A stretch of 64,000 bases of DNA from an uncultured Vampirovibrio sp. (GTDB lineage: Bacteria > Cyanobacteriota > Vampirovibrionia > Gastranaerophilales > Gastranaerophilaceae). The DNA lies in assembly GCA_910579975.1 (NCBI GenBank), contig CAJTWU010000003.1, forward strand, positions 4,038 through 68,037, in the 5' to 3' direction. Under the pieces are notes generated by a model. The model did not search any database, was not told where the DNA came from, and was given only the letters and a program-made list of their open reading frames with translations. Positions 8,688 to 15,610 of the stretch are shown piece by piece; the first letter of the stretch is position 1; every line of letters begins with the position of its first letter. The position numbers and the translations under genes are program-made.

Positions 8688-9743
8688 TTAACCTTCAGTA
8701 GGTAAACCCAAAGAAATACGTTTGTCTTTAGGATTAAATTTAATAATTGAAGTATTAATTTTATCTCCGGCTTTAAGAATAACACCGGTTTTGTTCTGGT
8801 ATTCAGCAAGCTCTGATTGAGGAAGCAAAGCTTCAACACCGGGAAGAACTTCAACAAAAGCTCCAAAACCTTTTATTCTTGTAATAATACCTTCTTTAAT
8901 ATCGCCTTCTTTTAACTCTTCTTCTGCTTTAATCCACGGATCAGGCTCTGTATTTTTTAAGCTCAAACTAATTCTTTGTTTATCGTGATCAACATCAATA
9001 ATCTCAACATTGATTTCCTGACCAACTTTAAGCAAGTCTGTCGGATGTTCAACCCATTTCCATGAAATTTGAGAAAGAGGCAATAAACAATCAACACCGC
9101 CAATATTAACAAAAGCACCGAAGTCTGTAATTCTTACAACTTCACCTTTAACAATTTGACCGACTTCAATTTGAGCAAACACGCTCTTACGAGTTTCAGC
9201 CATATTTGTTTCATAAACTTTTCTGTTAGATAAAATCAAGTTATTTTGACCTTTATCCAAAGTCAAAATCTTAACATCAATTTTATCACCGACATTGCAA
9301 ATAGTTTCTCTTGCACAAAGCTGACCTTGAGGAATGAAACCTTGAACTCCTGAAACATCAACAATTAAACCGCCTTTAACTATTTGTGAAATAACTACAG
9401 AAATTGTTTCATCAGCCTCTTTAACCTTCTGTAATTCAGCCCACGTATGAGCAAGATGAACTTTTTTATAAGAAAGATTAAACTTTCCGTTTTCATCACA
9501 ATCCTGAGTAATCAAAAATTCATATTCAGTACCTTTTTCTAACACATCTTCAGCCTTAACTTTTCTATCTGAAGAAACTTCATAAGAAGGAACAAACGCA
9601 GTACATTTTGAACCAATGTCTACGATTGCGCCATCAGATTCATAAGCGCACACAACGCCTTTAACGATATCGCCTCTTTTAAAGTTGTAATCGTACTTCC
9701 CTAAAAGAGCCTCAAAATCGTTATCTGGATACTTTTCAACCAT
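8688..9743 (-). CDS. S1-domain RNA-binding protein (first ribosomal protein S1 paralogue)
   Basis: The protein has four S1 (OB-fold) repeats, visible from RGDIVKGVVCA, GGLIVDVSGVQGFIP, GEVVRITDFGAFVNIGG and EGIITRIKGFGAFVEV. The start at 9743 is chosen over the longer frame because AAGGAG lies 8 nt upstream and the resulting MVEKYPDNDFEAL gives 351 residues. S1 helps mRNA binding to the 30S subunit; cyanobacteria typically carry two S1-type proteins. A second copy is at 22031-23077. This gene is last in a leftward rbfA-truB-S1 operon, which fits a role in translation or ribosome maturation. Confidence 0.88.
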   Translation of the reverse strand: MVEKYPDNDFEALLGKYDYNFKRGDIVKGVVCAYESDGAIVDIGSKCTAFVPSYEVSSDRKVKAEDVLEKGTEYEFLITQDCDENGKFNLSYKKVHLAHTWAELQKVKEADETISVVISQIVKGGLIVDVSGVQGFIPQGQLCARETICNVGDKIDVKILTLDKGQNNLILSNRKVYETNMAETRKSVFAQIEVGQIVKGEVVRITDFGAFVNIGGVDCLLPLSQISWKWVEHPTDLLKVGQEINVEIIDVDHDKQRISLSLKNTEPDPWIKAEEELKEGDIKEGIITRIKGFGAFVEVLPGVEALLPQSELAEYQNKTGVILKAGDKINTSIIKFNPKDKRISLGLPTEG

Positions 9744-9819
9744 TGAGCATTCTCCTTTTCCAAATAAACACGGGTTTATTATATCATATTTAGGGTAAAT
9801 GAGCAACATTTAAGCTGAT

Positions 9820-10671
9820 TTAGAGAAAAACTTTTCTCATAACTGCCCTGTTATCAATAATTTCAGCAATTGCAGCAAGGGTTTCGCCATATGTCAAAAG
9901 TGTTAAGCCATCTTCACATTTCACGGATAAACAATTTCCATTAGCAACTTTTGCTTTTTCCAATTCAGATAATTCATATTTTGGATAATCCAAATATTCA
10001 AGAGGATAAATGAGATTTGTAAGAACCTGTTCTTTACTTTCCAATTCTTCCAATTTAACAGAATTTTCTACAAGAAAATTGCCCGCTTTTACTCTTACTA
10101 ATTTAATTAAATGACCATATACACCTAAAACATTCCCCAAATCATTAGCAATGGAACGAATATAAGTTCCTTTTGAGCAATCAACATAAAGCTCTAATTT
10201 TTGAGAGTTTTCATCAAAACTCACAATATTTAACTCTTTGATTGTTACTTTTCTTGGTTTAATTTCGACTTCTTCACCTTTTCTTGCATATTCATAAAGC
10301 TTTTTGCCATTAACTTTTATAGCAGAGTAAATTGGCGGCAACTGTTCAATTTCGCCATAAAATTGTTCCAATGCTTTTTCTATTTCCAATAAACCAACTT
10401 TCTTATCAGAACAACTAACTATTTCACCTTCTAAATCATACGTAGTAGTTGATTTACCCAGCTGAACTGTTGCCACATAAGCTTTATCATCATTTAGATA
10501 CTCTATCAAACGTGTAGCTTTACCTATACAAACAGGCAAAACGCCTTCTGCAAAAGGGTCTAAAGTTCCTGTATGACCAATCTGCTTGATTTTAGTAACA
10601 TGTCTTAAAACAGCAACAACATCATGAGATGTTTTGCCTCCTGGTTTATAGACGTTAAGGAACCCAAACAT
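9820..10671 (-). CDS. truB: tRNA pseudouridine-55 synthase
   Basis: The 283-residue TruB starts with FGFLNVYKPGGKTSHDVV and has the catalytic-Asp motif HTGTLDPFAEGVLPV and the KGTYIRSIANDLG motif. It isomerises U55 of tRNA T-arms to pseudouridine. The C-terminal region is PUA-like and short. Its ATG overlaps the rbfA stop by one base (TAATG), indicating translational coupling, as expected for the conserved rbfA-truB pair. Confidence 0.96.
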   Translation of the reverse strand: MFGFLNVYKPGGKTSHDVVAVLRHVTKIKQIGHTGTLDPFAEGVLPVCIGKATRLIEYLNDDKAYVATVQLGKSTTTYDLEGEIVSCSDKKVGLLEIEKALEQFYGEIEQLPPIYSAIKVNGKKLYEYARKGEEVEIKPRKVTIKELNIVSFDENSQKLELYVDCSKGTYIRSIANDLGNVLGVYGHLIKLVRVKAGNFLVENSVKLEELESKEQVLTNLIYPLEYLDYPKYELSELEKAKVANGNCLSVKCEDGLTLLTYGETLAAIAEIIDNRAVMRKVFL

Positions 10672-11018
10672 TATTTAATTTCGCCTCTGGAAATCTTCTC
10701 AATTAAATCAAGTACACGCGACCCTTGTTCTAAACCATCGCTATAAACAAATTTGATTTCAGGAGTTACACGCAAACGAATACGTTTACCGACTTCATAA
10801 CGAACTCTGCCTGTATTTTTCTCAATAACTTCTTTAGTCTTTTCAACTTGTTCAGGAGAACCTAAAACACTATAAATAACTTTAGCATATGAATTATCGT
10901 GTGAAACTTCTACATCAACAACAGAAACAACACCTTCCAATCCACGGATTTCACGGTGTAAAATTTCTGAAATATCACGCATAAGTTCTTTTCTAACTCT
11001 TTCGTTTCGTAAAGTCAT
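10671..11018 (-). CDS. rbfA: ribosome-binding factor A
   Basis: The 115-residue KH-like protein has the RbfA hallmarks: RNERVRKELMRDISEIL at the N-terminus, VVDVEVSHDNSYAKVIYSVL centrally and RVTPEIKFVYSDGLEQGSRV near the C-terminus. RbfA binds the 30S subunit and assists 16S 5' maturation, especially in the cold. It is the first gene of the rbfA-truB-S1 operon, preceded by AAGGAG 6-7 nt upstream of the ATG. Confidence 0.95.
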   Translation of the reverse strand: MTLRNERVRKELMRDISEILHREIRGLEGVVSVVDVEVSHDNSYAKVIYSVLGSPEQVEKTKEVIEKNTGRVRYEVGKRIRLRVTPEIKFVYSDGLEQGSRVLDLIEKISRGEIK

Positions 11019-11117
11019 TGTATTCTCCTTTATTGACTATAACTTCATTATAACACAAAAACAAAACGTCTGCACAAAATCATTGCCCAGACATAAAATG
11101 ATAATAATTAATAATCA

Positions 11118-11348
11118 CTAATTTTTATTTTTAGCGTCTTTAACTAAAGAATCAATGCTTATGCCAAGTGCATCAGCAATATCAATTACTCTGATAATTG
11201 TAGGATTAATTTTTCCTGTTTCAATTAAACTAACAGAATTTCTTGAAATATCACATTTTTCTGCTAATTCTCCTTGAGAAATACCACGTCTTAATCTTTC
11301 GCTTTTAATGCTAATGCCAATATTTTTAAGTCTATCTTTCATGTTCAT
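11118..11348 (-). CDS. small XRE-family transcriptional regulator
   Basis: The 76-residue protein is almost entirely one HTH_3 (lambda Cro/CI-like) domain: IKSERLRRGISQGELAEKC, SRNSVSLIETGK and PTIIRVIDIADALGIS. It has no partner domain, so it is probably a simple DNA-binding regulator. The start ATG at 11348 (or the second Met, 6 nt on) lacks a strong Shine-Dalgarno. It is the first of three XRE proteins within 2.6 kb. Confidence 0.88.
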   Translation of the reverse strand: MNMKDRLKNIGISIKSERLRRGISQGELAEKCDISRNSVSLIETGKINPTIIRVIDIADALGISIDSLVKDAKNKN

Positions 11349-11451
11349 AGTTATATTGTCGTGTATTAGAAAATATTTTTCTATATAAGATATTATCTAT
11401 AAATATAATATATTAGTTGATGAGAAAAATTAACTAGTCAAAAGTATATAA

Positions 11452-11475
11452 AAAAGGGTGGCTAAACCACCCTTT
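11452..11475 (-). terminator. intrinsic terminator downstream of hsp20
   Basis: AAAAGGGTGG / CCACCCTTTT stem with loop CTAAA. Plus-strand A-run on the left side gives a U-tract for leftward transcripts. Confidence 0.85.
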
Positions 11476-11548
11476 TACCATCTGTGACTCAAGAGATACA
11501 TCAACAACTAAATATCTCCCTATAGTAATAAGCTGTAAGTCACAACGG

Positions 11549-12031
11549 CTACTTCTCTTTTATTGTTAATTTCTTCGGCTTAGCTTCTTCTGCATGCTGT
11601 TTTGGAAGAGTAATTGATAAGATACCGTTTTTGTAATCAGCAGTAGCTTCCTCTGTTCGAATAGGCTGGTCAAAAGAAATCGTGCGTTTATATTTACCAT
11701 ATCTAAATTCACATGTATGGTATTTCAAGTTCTTTTCTTTTTCTTCCTTTTCTTCTTTCTCTTCTTCAATCTCTGCTGTAATTGTCATGAAATCATTATC
11801 CAATTCAACATCAATATCATCGAGCTTGACACCGGGAAGCTGAACTTTTACTTTATAATCAGTTTCTGTTTGCTTAATCTCAACAGCCGGACGCCATGTT
11901 GAAACTTTTTTCATAGATAACTGATGAGAAAATGCCGGATGTAAAACGGTATCTCTTAAAAAATTATTAAGTTCATTATGTATGCTGTCAAAATATAATT
12001 CAGGTTCTCTAAGAATTAAATCTGTCTTCAT
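11549..12031 (-). CDS. small heat-shock protein (Hsp20/alpha-crystallin)
   Basis: This 160-residue Hsp20 has a central alpha-crystallin domain with WRPAVEIKQTETDYKVKVQLPG, DIDVELDNDFMTITAE, a Glu/Lys-rich insertion and the C-terminal YKNGILSITLPK motif. It has no signal peptide and should be a cytoplasmic ATP-independent holdase. The low-complexity EEEKEEKEEKEK insertion lies between beta strands. The gene is monocistronic with its own terminator. AAGGAG is located 6-7 nt before the ATG. No CIRCE-type inverted repeat was seen upstream. Confidence 0.93.
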   Translation of the reverse strand: MKTDLILREPELYFDSIHNELNNFLRDTVLHPAFSHQLSMKKVSTWRPAVEIKQTETDYKVKVQLPGVKLDDIDVELDNDFMTITAEIEEEKEEKEEKEKNLKYHTCEFRYGKYKRTISFDQPIRTEEATADYKNGILSITLPKQHAEEAKPKKLTIKEK

Positions 12032-12126
12032 TAAAAAGCTCCTTTCGGTTACATCTTAAATATAAGAGATTTGCAAAAGAGTTTCATTAGACAAAGTAGT
12101 GAGTCGTAATCAGCAATTATAACTAA

Positions 12127-12582
12127 TTAAAAAGTGCATTCAATAACAGTTCCTTCCTCAAGTTTTGCAGAATGACCTTTAATAAAGACAAAAGGGATGG
12201 CAAGTGGAGAAAACAAAATAGTTGCACCTAGAAGAGATATTGTAACAATAACCCAGTCTTTGTCACTTCCTTTAACTTTTTGTTTGAGTGTGAGCAAATA
12301 TTCTTTACCTTCTAAATCAGAAATTATACCTTTTCTTATTTCAAAATAGCCTCCTCGTCCGCAGAAACCGCGTTTTTTGATTTCGGACGGGAAAAGTATT
12401 ACAGGCATGCCTTTTTTAAATTGGTTGAAATCAGAGACAAGCACCCCTGAAATAGTATCAGAAGGTGCCATATTTTCACTTATCGCCGTTTTTGTTATGC
12501 GAACAAGAATTTCTTGTTCGGCGTAACAATATGGTAGTGAAATGAAAGATAGAACTAGAAATAAGGCGATAATTTTCTTCAT
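12127..12582 (-). CDS. hypothetical exported protein
   Basis: The 151-residue protein has a clear Sec signal peptide (MKKIIALFLVLSFISLPYCYA, cleavage near AEQ) and a C-terminal hydrophobic segment (VIVTISLLGATILFSPLAIPFVFI, about 110-134) that could be a membrane anchor. In between is a beta-rich region with two glycine clusters (GFCGRGGYF). I do not recognise the family. Its ATG overlaps by one base (TAATG) the stop codon of the frameshifted TRL-like gene upstream, so the two were coupled in one envelope operon. Confidence 0.7.
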   Translation of the reverse strand: MKKIIALFLVLSFISLPYCYAEQEILVRITKTAISENMAPSDTISGVLVSDFNQFKKGMPVILFPSEIKKRGFCGRGGYFEIRKGIISDLEGKEYLLTLKQKVKGSDKDWVIVTISLLGATILFSPLAIPFVFIKGHSAKLEEGTVIECTF

Positions 12583-12901
12583 TATTCGCCATAAACTCTT
12601 AGAGTTGCTTTATGGAACAATAAGATATTTTTGCTATGTTTGTCAATTGAATTAACGCGAGTAATTTTACCGTTTTCCATAGCATCGTTAATACCACAAG
12701 CACCAAGAGTGATAATGCGGAAATAGCTTGTACAAGTAGCTTCGCCCATCTTAGCGGGCTTAACGGACGGATTAAAGTATTCAGAGAAAGGAGAAGTATT
12801 GTCGCCATAAATAACTCCATTAACTTTAAATAAATCAGTTCATGCGCGCTGCAAATGCCGGTAATCGCTGCTGCTAATAATAAAACATAAATCTTTTTCA
12901 T
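12582..12901 (-). pseudogene. TRL-like secreted protein gene, broken by a -1 frameshift
   Basis: Read from ATG 12901 the gene encodes a signal peptide (MKKIYVLLLAAAITGICSAH) and then drifts into a Leu-rich nonsense frame ending at 12599. A different frame carries a coherent sequence to TAA 12584-12582: FKVNGVIYGDNTSPFSEYF, MGEATCTSYFRIITLGACGI, NDAMENGKITRVNSIDKH and ATLRVYG. This resembles the TRL-like family (small exported proteins of unknown function). Adding one base near 12836-12844 (GAACTG to GAAACTG) joins the frames into about 106 residues. The restored stop overlaps the next gene's ATG by one base, strong evidence that the second frame is real. It could be a true mutation or a sequencing error. 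Confidence 0.75.
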
Positions 12902-13018
12902 AACTTCTCCTTTAATCTTATTAATCTCAAAATTAATTATAATTCATAAAATAATAATTTTCAATACTTAGTCTTTAAGAGATGTTATATTATTAATTCA
13001 TTAACTAAAATTTGAGAT

Positions 13019-13348
13019 ATGGATATCTCACAAATTAAAAGAGAAATAGGTCTAAGAATAAGAGCATTTCGTACACAAAATAAGTGGACACAGGAAAAGT
13101 TCAGCGAAATTATAGAATTGCAACCTGCAAATCTATCTGATATTGAAAAGGGCAAAAAACATCCAGGCTTTGGAACTCTATGCTCAATGATAAGCAACGG
13201 TGGTATTGAGCCTAATTATCTATTTGATTTCTTAAGAAAAAATAAAAATACATTTTCATCTAAAGACTTAGATATTATGAACTTAATTATTAACTTGTCA
13301 GATAAACAAAAAGATACTTTGGTCGCTTTATTATCAAACTTCAAATAG
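13019..13348 (+). CDS. XRE-family transcriptional regulator (tandem copy 1)
   Basis: The 109-residue protein has an N-terminal HTH_3 domain (LRIRAFRTQNKWTQEKF, QPANLSDIEKGK) and a C-terminal ~40-residue helical tail (LIINLSDKQKDTLVALLS). It aligns along most of its length with the next gene, so the pair arose by tandem duplication. There is no Shine-Dalgarno; TAAAAT lies 7 nt before the ATG, which suggests a leaderless transcript. It is divergent from the TRL-like operon and may regulate it. Confidence 0.85.
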   Translation: MDISQIKREIGLRIRAFRTQNKWTQEKFSEIIELQPANLSDIEKGKKHPGFGTLCSMISNGGIEPNYLFDFLRKNKNTFSSKDLDIMNLIINLSDKQKDTLVALLSNFK

Positions 13349-13420
13349 TTTTATTATCTACATTAAAAACATAACCCATATCTTATTAATGTAAGTAAAT
13401 AAAAATCTTATTATAATTTA

Positions 13421-13744
13421 ATGAAGGAATTAAAAAAAATCTTAGGTCTTCAAATAAGAAGAATTCGAAAAACACATAATTTCACACAAGAGCAATTCGC
13501 GGAAATAGTAGATATTGAAATTCCAACATTGAGCAATATTGAAACAGGTAAAAATACTGCATCATTACAGACTATAATAAATGTAATAGAAAAATTTCAA
13601 ATTGAGCCAAATGATTTCTTCTCATTTGTTAGATATAAAAAGCAACAAAAAGACCCACTTGATATAGAAATCAACCAACGCGTAAAACTTTTACCTAATG
13701 AGTTGAAGTCTAGTCTTCTTAATATTCTTGAATATTTGAAATAG
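13421..13744 (+). CDS. XRE-family transcriptional regulator (tandem copy 2)
   Basis: The 107-residue HTH_3 protein (LQIRRIRKTHNFTQEQF, TLSNIETGK, IEPNDFFSFVRYKK) is a paralogue of the preceding gene, with the same C-terminal helical tail (LPNELKSSLLNILEYL). There is no ribosome binding site; TATTAT (13409-13414) sits 6 nt upstream of the ATG, implying a leaderless mRNA. A long hairpin follows 49 bp downstream and may serve as its terminator. Confidence 0.85.
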   Translation: MKELKKILGLQIRRIRKTHNFTQEQFAEIVDIEIPTLSNIETGKNTASLQTIINVIEKFQIEPNDFFSFVRYKKQQKDPLDIEINQRVKLLPNELKSSLLNILEYLK

Positions 13745-13792
13745 TTTTCCAACCATTGACAAAATTTAATAAATAGTAAATAATATAATCAA

Positions 13793-13842
13793 GGGAAATG
13801 ACCTAAAGAGGTCCGAACTCTTCAGGTCATTCATAACTTCCC
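13793..13842. terminator. long hairpin at the 3' end of the putative toxin mRNA and XRE gene
   Basis: Nested complementary blocks GGGAA/TTCCC, AATGACCT/AGGTCATT and AAGAG/CTCTT form a ~50-nt imperfect hairpin. On the plus strand it is followed by TATTTTT, so it can terminate the XRE gene. On the minus strand it starts at the toxin ORF stop codon and would be the 3' stability hairpin or terminator of that mRNA. Confidence 0.65.
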
Positions 13843-13922
13843 TATTTTTGGATTTTAAGCGTTATGATTATCATCAAGATAAGCCATAGCGCTTTTTCAG
13901 TAATACTGAATTCCAATTTCAT
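13842..13922 (-). CDS. putative type I toxin (small hydrophobic peptide)
   Basis: ATG at 13922 opens a 26-codon frame, MKLEFSITEKALWLILMIII followed by TLKIQK. It has a short charged N-terminus, a single hydrophobic helix (ALWLILMIIITL) and a basic tail, the layout of type I toxins such as the holin-like toxin group. AAAGGTGG lies 2 nt before the ATG but 8 nt before an in-frame TTG at 13916, so the TTG may be the true start (24 residues). Supporting context: its own extended -10, a 5' end hairpin, an anti-SD in the leader and a long 3' hairpin. An antitoxin RNA is not pinned down; a TATAAT on the opposite strand at 13784-13789 is a weak candidate promoter. Confidence 0.6.
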   Translation of the reverse strand: MKLEFSITEKALWLILMIIITLKIQK

Positions 13923-14008
13923 CACCACCTTTCCGCTATAATCCTCATAACAGTATGTGTCGGAGGTGGCAAAGCAAGAGGGAGTTTACCCTTATTTTTA
14001 TTATATCA
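13923..14008 (-). promoter_or_regulatory. promoter and structured leader of the putative toxin
   Basis: On the minus strand an extended -10 TGATATAAT (14008-14000) is followed about 8 nt later by a hairpin GGGTAAACTCCC (13991-13980) at the predicted 5' end. Further on, CCACCTCC (13969-13962) can pair with the AGGTGG Shine-Dalgarno (13932-13924 region). A 5' stem-loop plus SD/anti-SD pairing is the usual way type I toxin mRNAs are kept stable but untranslated. Confidence 0.6.
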
Positions 14009-14035
14009 CAAATATTCCAAAAAACTACACAAAAA

Positions 14036-14070
14036 AACAGGGGCTCGGCTTAGAAAACCTCGCCCCTGTT
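14036..14070 (-). terminator. intrinsic terminator of the matrixin-like gene
   Basis: AACAGGGGC (14036-14044) pairs with GCCCCTGTT (14062-14070); the leftward transcript then enters a U7 run. The toxin promoter begins 28 bp beyond. Confidence 0.9.
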
Positions 14071-14081
14071 AAGTTTGAAAC

Positions 14082-15299
14082 TTATTCTACTACACCAGCT
14101 GTTTTACCATATCTTCTGATTGTTGAGTTCAAAAGATTTTCGTGGTGTCTATCTCTGTAGATTTGACATAAAAGCTTATAAGCATGTTTGTTATAAGGAT
14201 TTTGTTTCAAAATATCTTCAAGCTGTTCAACCGCTGTATTTGTACGTTTAGTATAATAATTAATCAACGGTGGAAGAATAATTGTCTGGTCATTCTCATC
14301 AGTTTGCCAAGCAATTTCTGCACAGCTTCTTGCATTATCAAACTCTTCTGCATCCAAATACATTACCGCTATTTCATAATAAACTTCTGATTTGCTTCTT
14401 CTATCAGTTTTGGATTGTGCAACTATTTGATATTCTTGAGCAGCTTTTGTATACTCTGCTCTTTTTCTGTATTGTTCAGCTAGTGCTAAGTGAGACTCAA
14501 TATCAGACGGCGTAAATTCATCCAACTTAGTATTGTCATCAACTGGAACATTCAATGTTGAAAGAACTTCTGCCGGTGTAAATAACATTGACTTTTCTTC
14601 TGTTGTCAAAGGTGTATTTGTTACATCAGGAATTACTGAATATAACAATGCTAATGTTTTCAAATCACGTGGAGTAATTTCTGTATTAAATTTTGTACCG
14701 ATTGGGTACATTACATCATATATACTTTGGCTGTTTCCAGTCAAACCTAAAGAATGCCCGATTTCTTGCAAAGCAGAAGAGAACAATTGTTTAGAGTCAT
14801 GGCTATGACCTTTATTATCTACTTTATTGAAAATAATAACAGAGTCTTTAATTACATTGCCGTTAACAGCAAATGCATGAACGCCAATTGAATCCTTGTT
14901 ATCATTTACTTTGAAATAACATTTCATATCAGCTTCAGCCGGAGTTTCAACAAAATTAAATCTCACAAGACCTTCACTTGCTCTTTGCCATGCCTGATAT
15001 GCATTAATAACAACTTCTCTATAATATTCTGGAACATCTTTTGAATCTTCGATATATACATTCAAAGGCATTGATGTTTTATTCCATCTAACGATTTTGC
15101 CATTTTTACAAACTTGTCTAAAATAACTGTCAATAACAGCTGCTTTGATTGTTTTACTACTCATTGACTTATCATAACCAAGTCTTACTACTGCTGTATT
15201 TTGCGGACCTGAATATTGTTCAGCCTGTACAGTAGCAGTATTCAAAAGAGCAAAAGCACCAGCTGCAATTAGGAATGTACTGATAACTGTCTTTTTCAT
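14082..15299 (-). CDS. exported matrixin-like protein with degenerate zinc site and TPR repeats
   Basis: The 405-residue protein has a signal peptide (cleavage near VQAEQ), an N-terminal matrixin-type fold (YYREVVINAYQAWQRAS, VRFNFVETPAEADMKCYF) and C-terminal TPR repeats (about 270-400). The expected zinc motif HExxHxxGxxH reads QEIGHSLGLTGN: first His is Gln and third His is Asn, while the Met-turn (YDVMYP) is kept. It is probably catalytically dead or altered, acting as a binding protein in the periplasm or outside. A palindrome overlaps its promoter -35. The ribosome binding site (GAGG) is unusually far (12 nt) from the ATG. Confidence 0.8.
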   Translation of the reverse strand: MKKTVISTFLIAAGAFALLNTATVQAEQYSGPQNTAVVRLGYDKSMSSKTIKAAVIDSYFRQVCKNGKIVRWNKTSMPLNVYIEDSKDVPEYYREVVINAYQAWQRASEGLVRFNFVETPAEADMKCYFKVNDNKDSIGVHAFAVNGNVIKDSVIIFNKVDNKGHSHDSKQLFSSALQEIGHSLGLTGNSQSIYDVMYPIGTKFNTEITPRDLKTLALLYSVIPDVTNTPLTTEEKSMLFTPAEVLSTLNVPVDDNTKLDEFTPSDIESHLALAEQYRKRAEYTKAAQEYQIVAQSKTDRRSKSEVYYEIAVMYLDAEEFDNARSCAEIAWQTDENDQTIILPPLINYYTKRTNTAVEQLEDILKQNPYNKHAYKLLCQIYRDRHHENLLNSTIRRYGKTAGVVE

Positions 15300-15371
15300 T
15301 TTGTTTAAAAACCTCTTTTTATAATACTAATATTCTTAATAAAACACGTAAATTTTATTTTTTGCGCTTTA

Positions 15372-15418
15372 ATTATACTAAATTTTTGCGTATATTGCAA
15401 TTGCAATATACGCAAAAA
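15372..15418 (-). promoter_or_regulatory. promoter with overlapping 36-bp palindromic operator
   Basis: On the minus strand TTGCAA (15400-15395), a 17-bp spacer and TATAAT (15377-15372) form a good promoter for the matrixin-like gene. A perfect 36-bp palindrome at 15383-15418 (half-site TTTTTGCGTATATTGCAA) covers the -35 and part of the spacer, a position expected for a repressor operator. Confidence 0.65.
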
Positions 15419-15442
15419 AAAAAAGCCTTCTTTTAAAGAAGG
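15413..15442 (-). terminator. intrinsic terminator downstream of the phosphoesterase gene
   Basis: CCTTC (15426-15430) / GAAGG (15438-15442) stem; the leftward transcript enters a long U-tract (plus-strand A 15414-15424). Confidence 0.7.
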
Positions 15443-15610
15443 ACTTTGGAATCTTTTTCGTTAATTCCTCATGTGTAGAAGGTTAGTGTGTAGGTTGTAT
15501 GAAAGGTTGTGTGTTATGTGTTTATTTAATGCTTACATATATATAAAGTATTACCGCGATATAGAATTGCTATATCGCGGTAAATCGTTACAAATGTTTA
15601 CAAAAATACT
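15443..15610 (-). other. intergenic region with a strong inverted repeat and a C/A-rich stretch
   Basis: Downstream of the phosphoesterase stop is a 14-bp perfect inverted repeat (TTACCGCGATATAG at 15551-15564, complement at 15570-15583, 5-nt loop) without a U-tract. Between it and the terminator the minus strand is an unstructured, G-poor stretch rich in ACACA and ACAACC. It may be a 3' UTR or a small RNA; no ORF is evident. Confidence 0.45.

Noticed and set aside
11720..11775. Poly-TTC tract in hsp20 as a regulatory repeat
   Set aside because: It is irregular and encodes an in-frame Glu/Lys-rich segment of Hsp20.
12599..12901. Leu-rich 100-residue ORF as an independent gene
   Set aside because: Only its signal-peptide half is coherent; the rest is the wrong frame of a TRL-like gene.
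13957..14160. 67-codon plus-strand ORF
   Set aside because: It overlaps a terminator and the 3' end of the matrixin-like gene on the other strand and has no supporting features.
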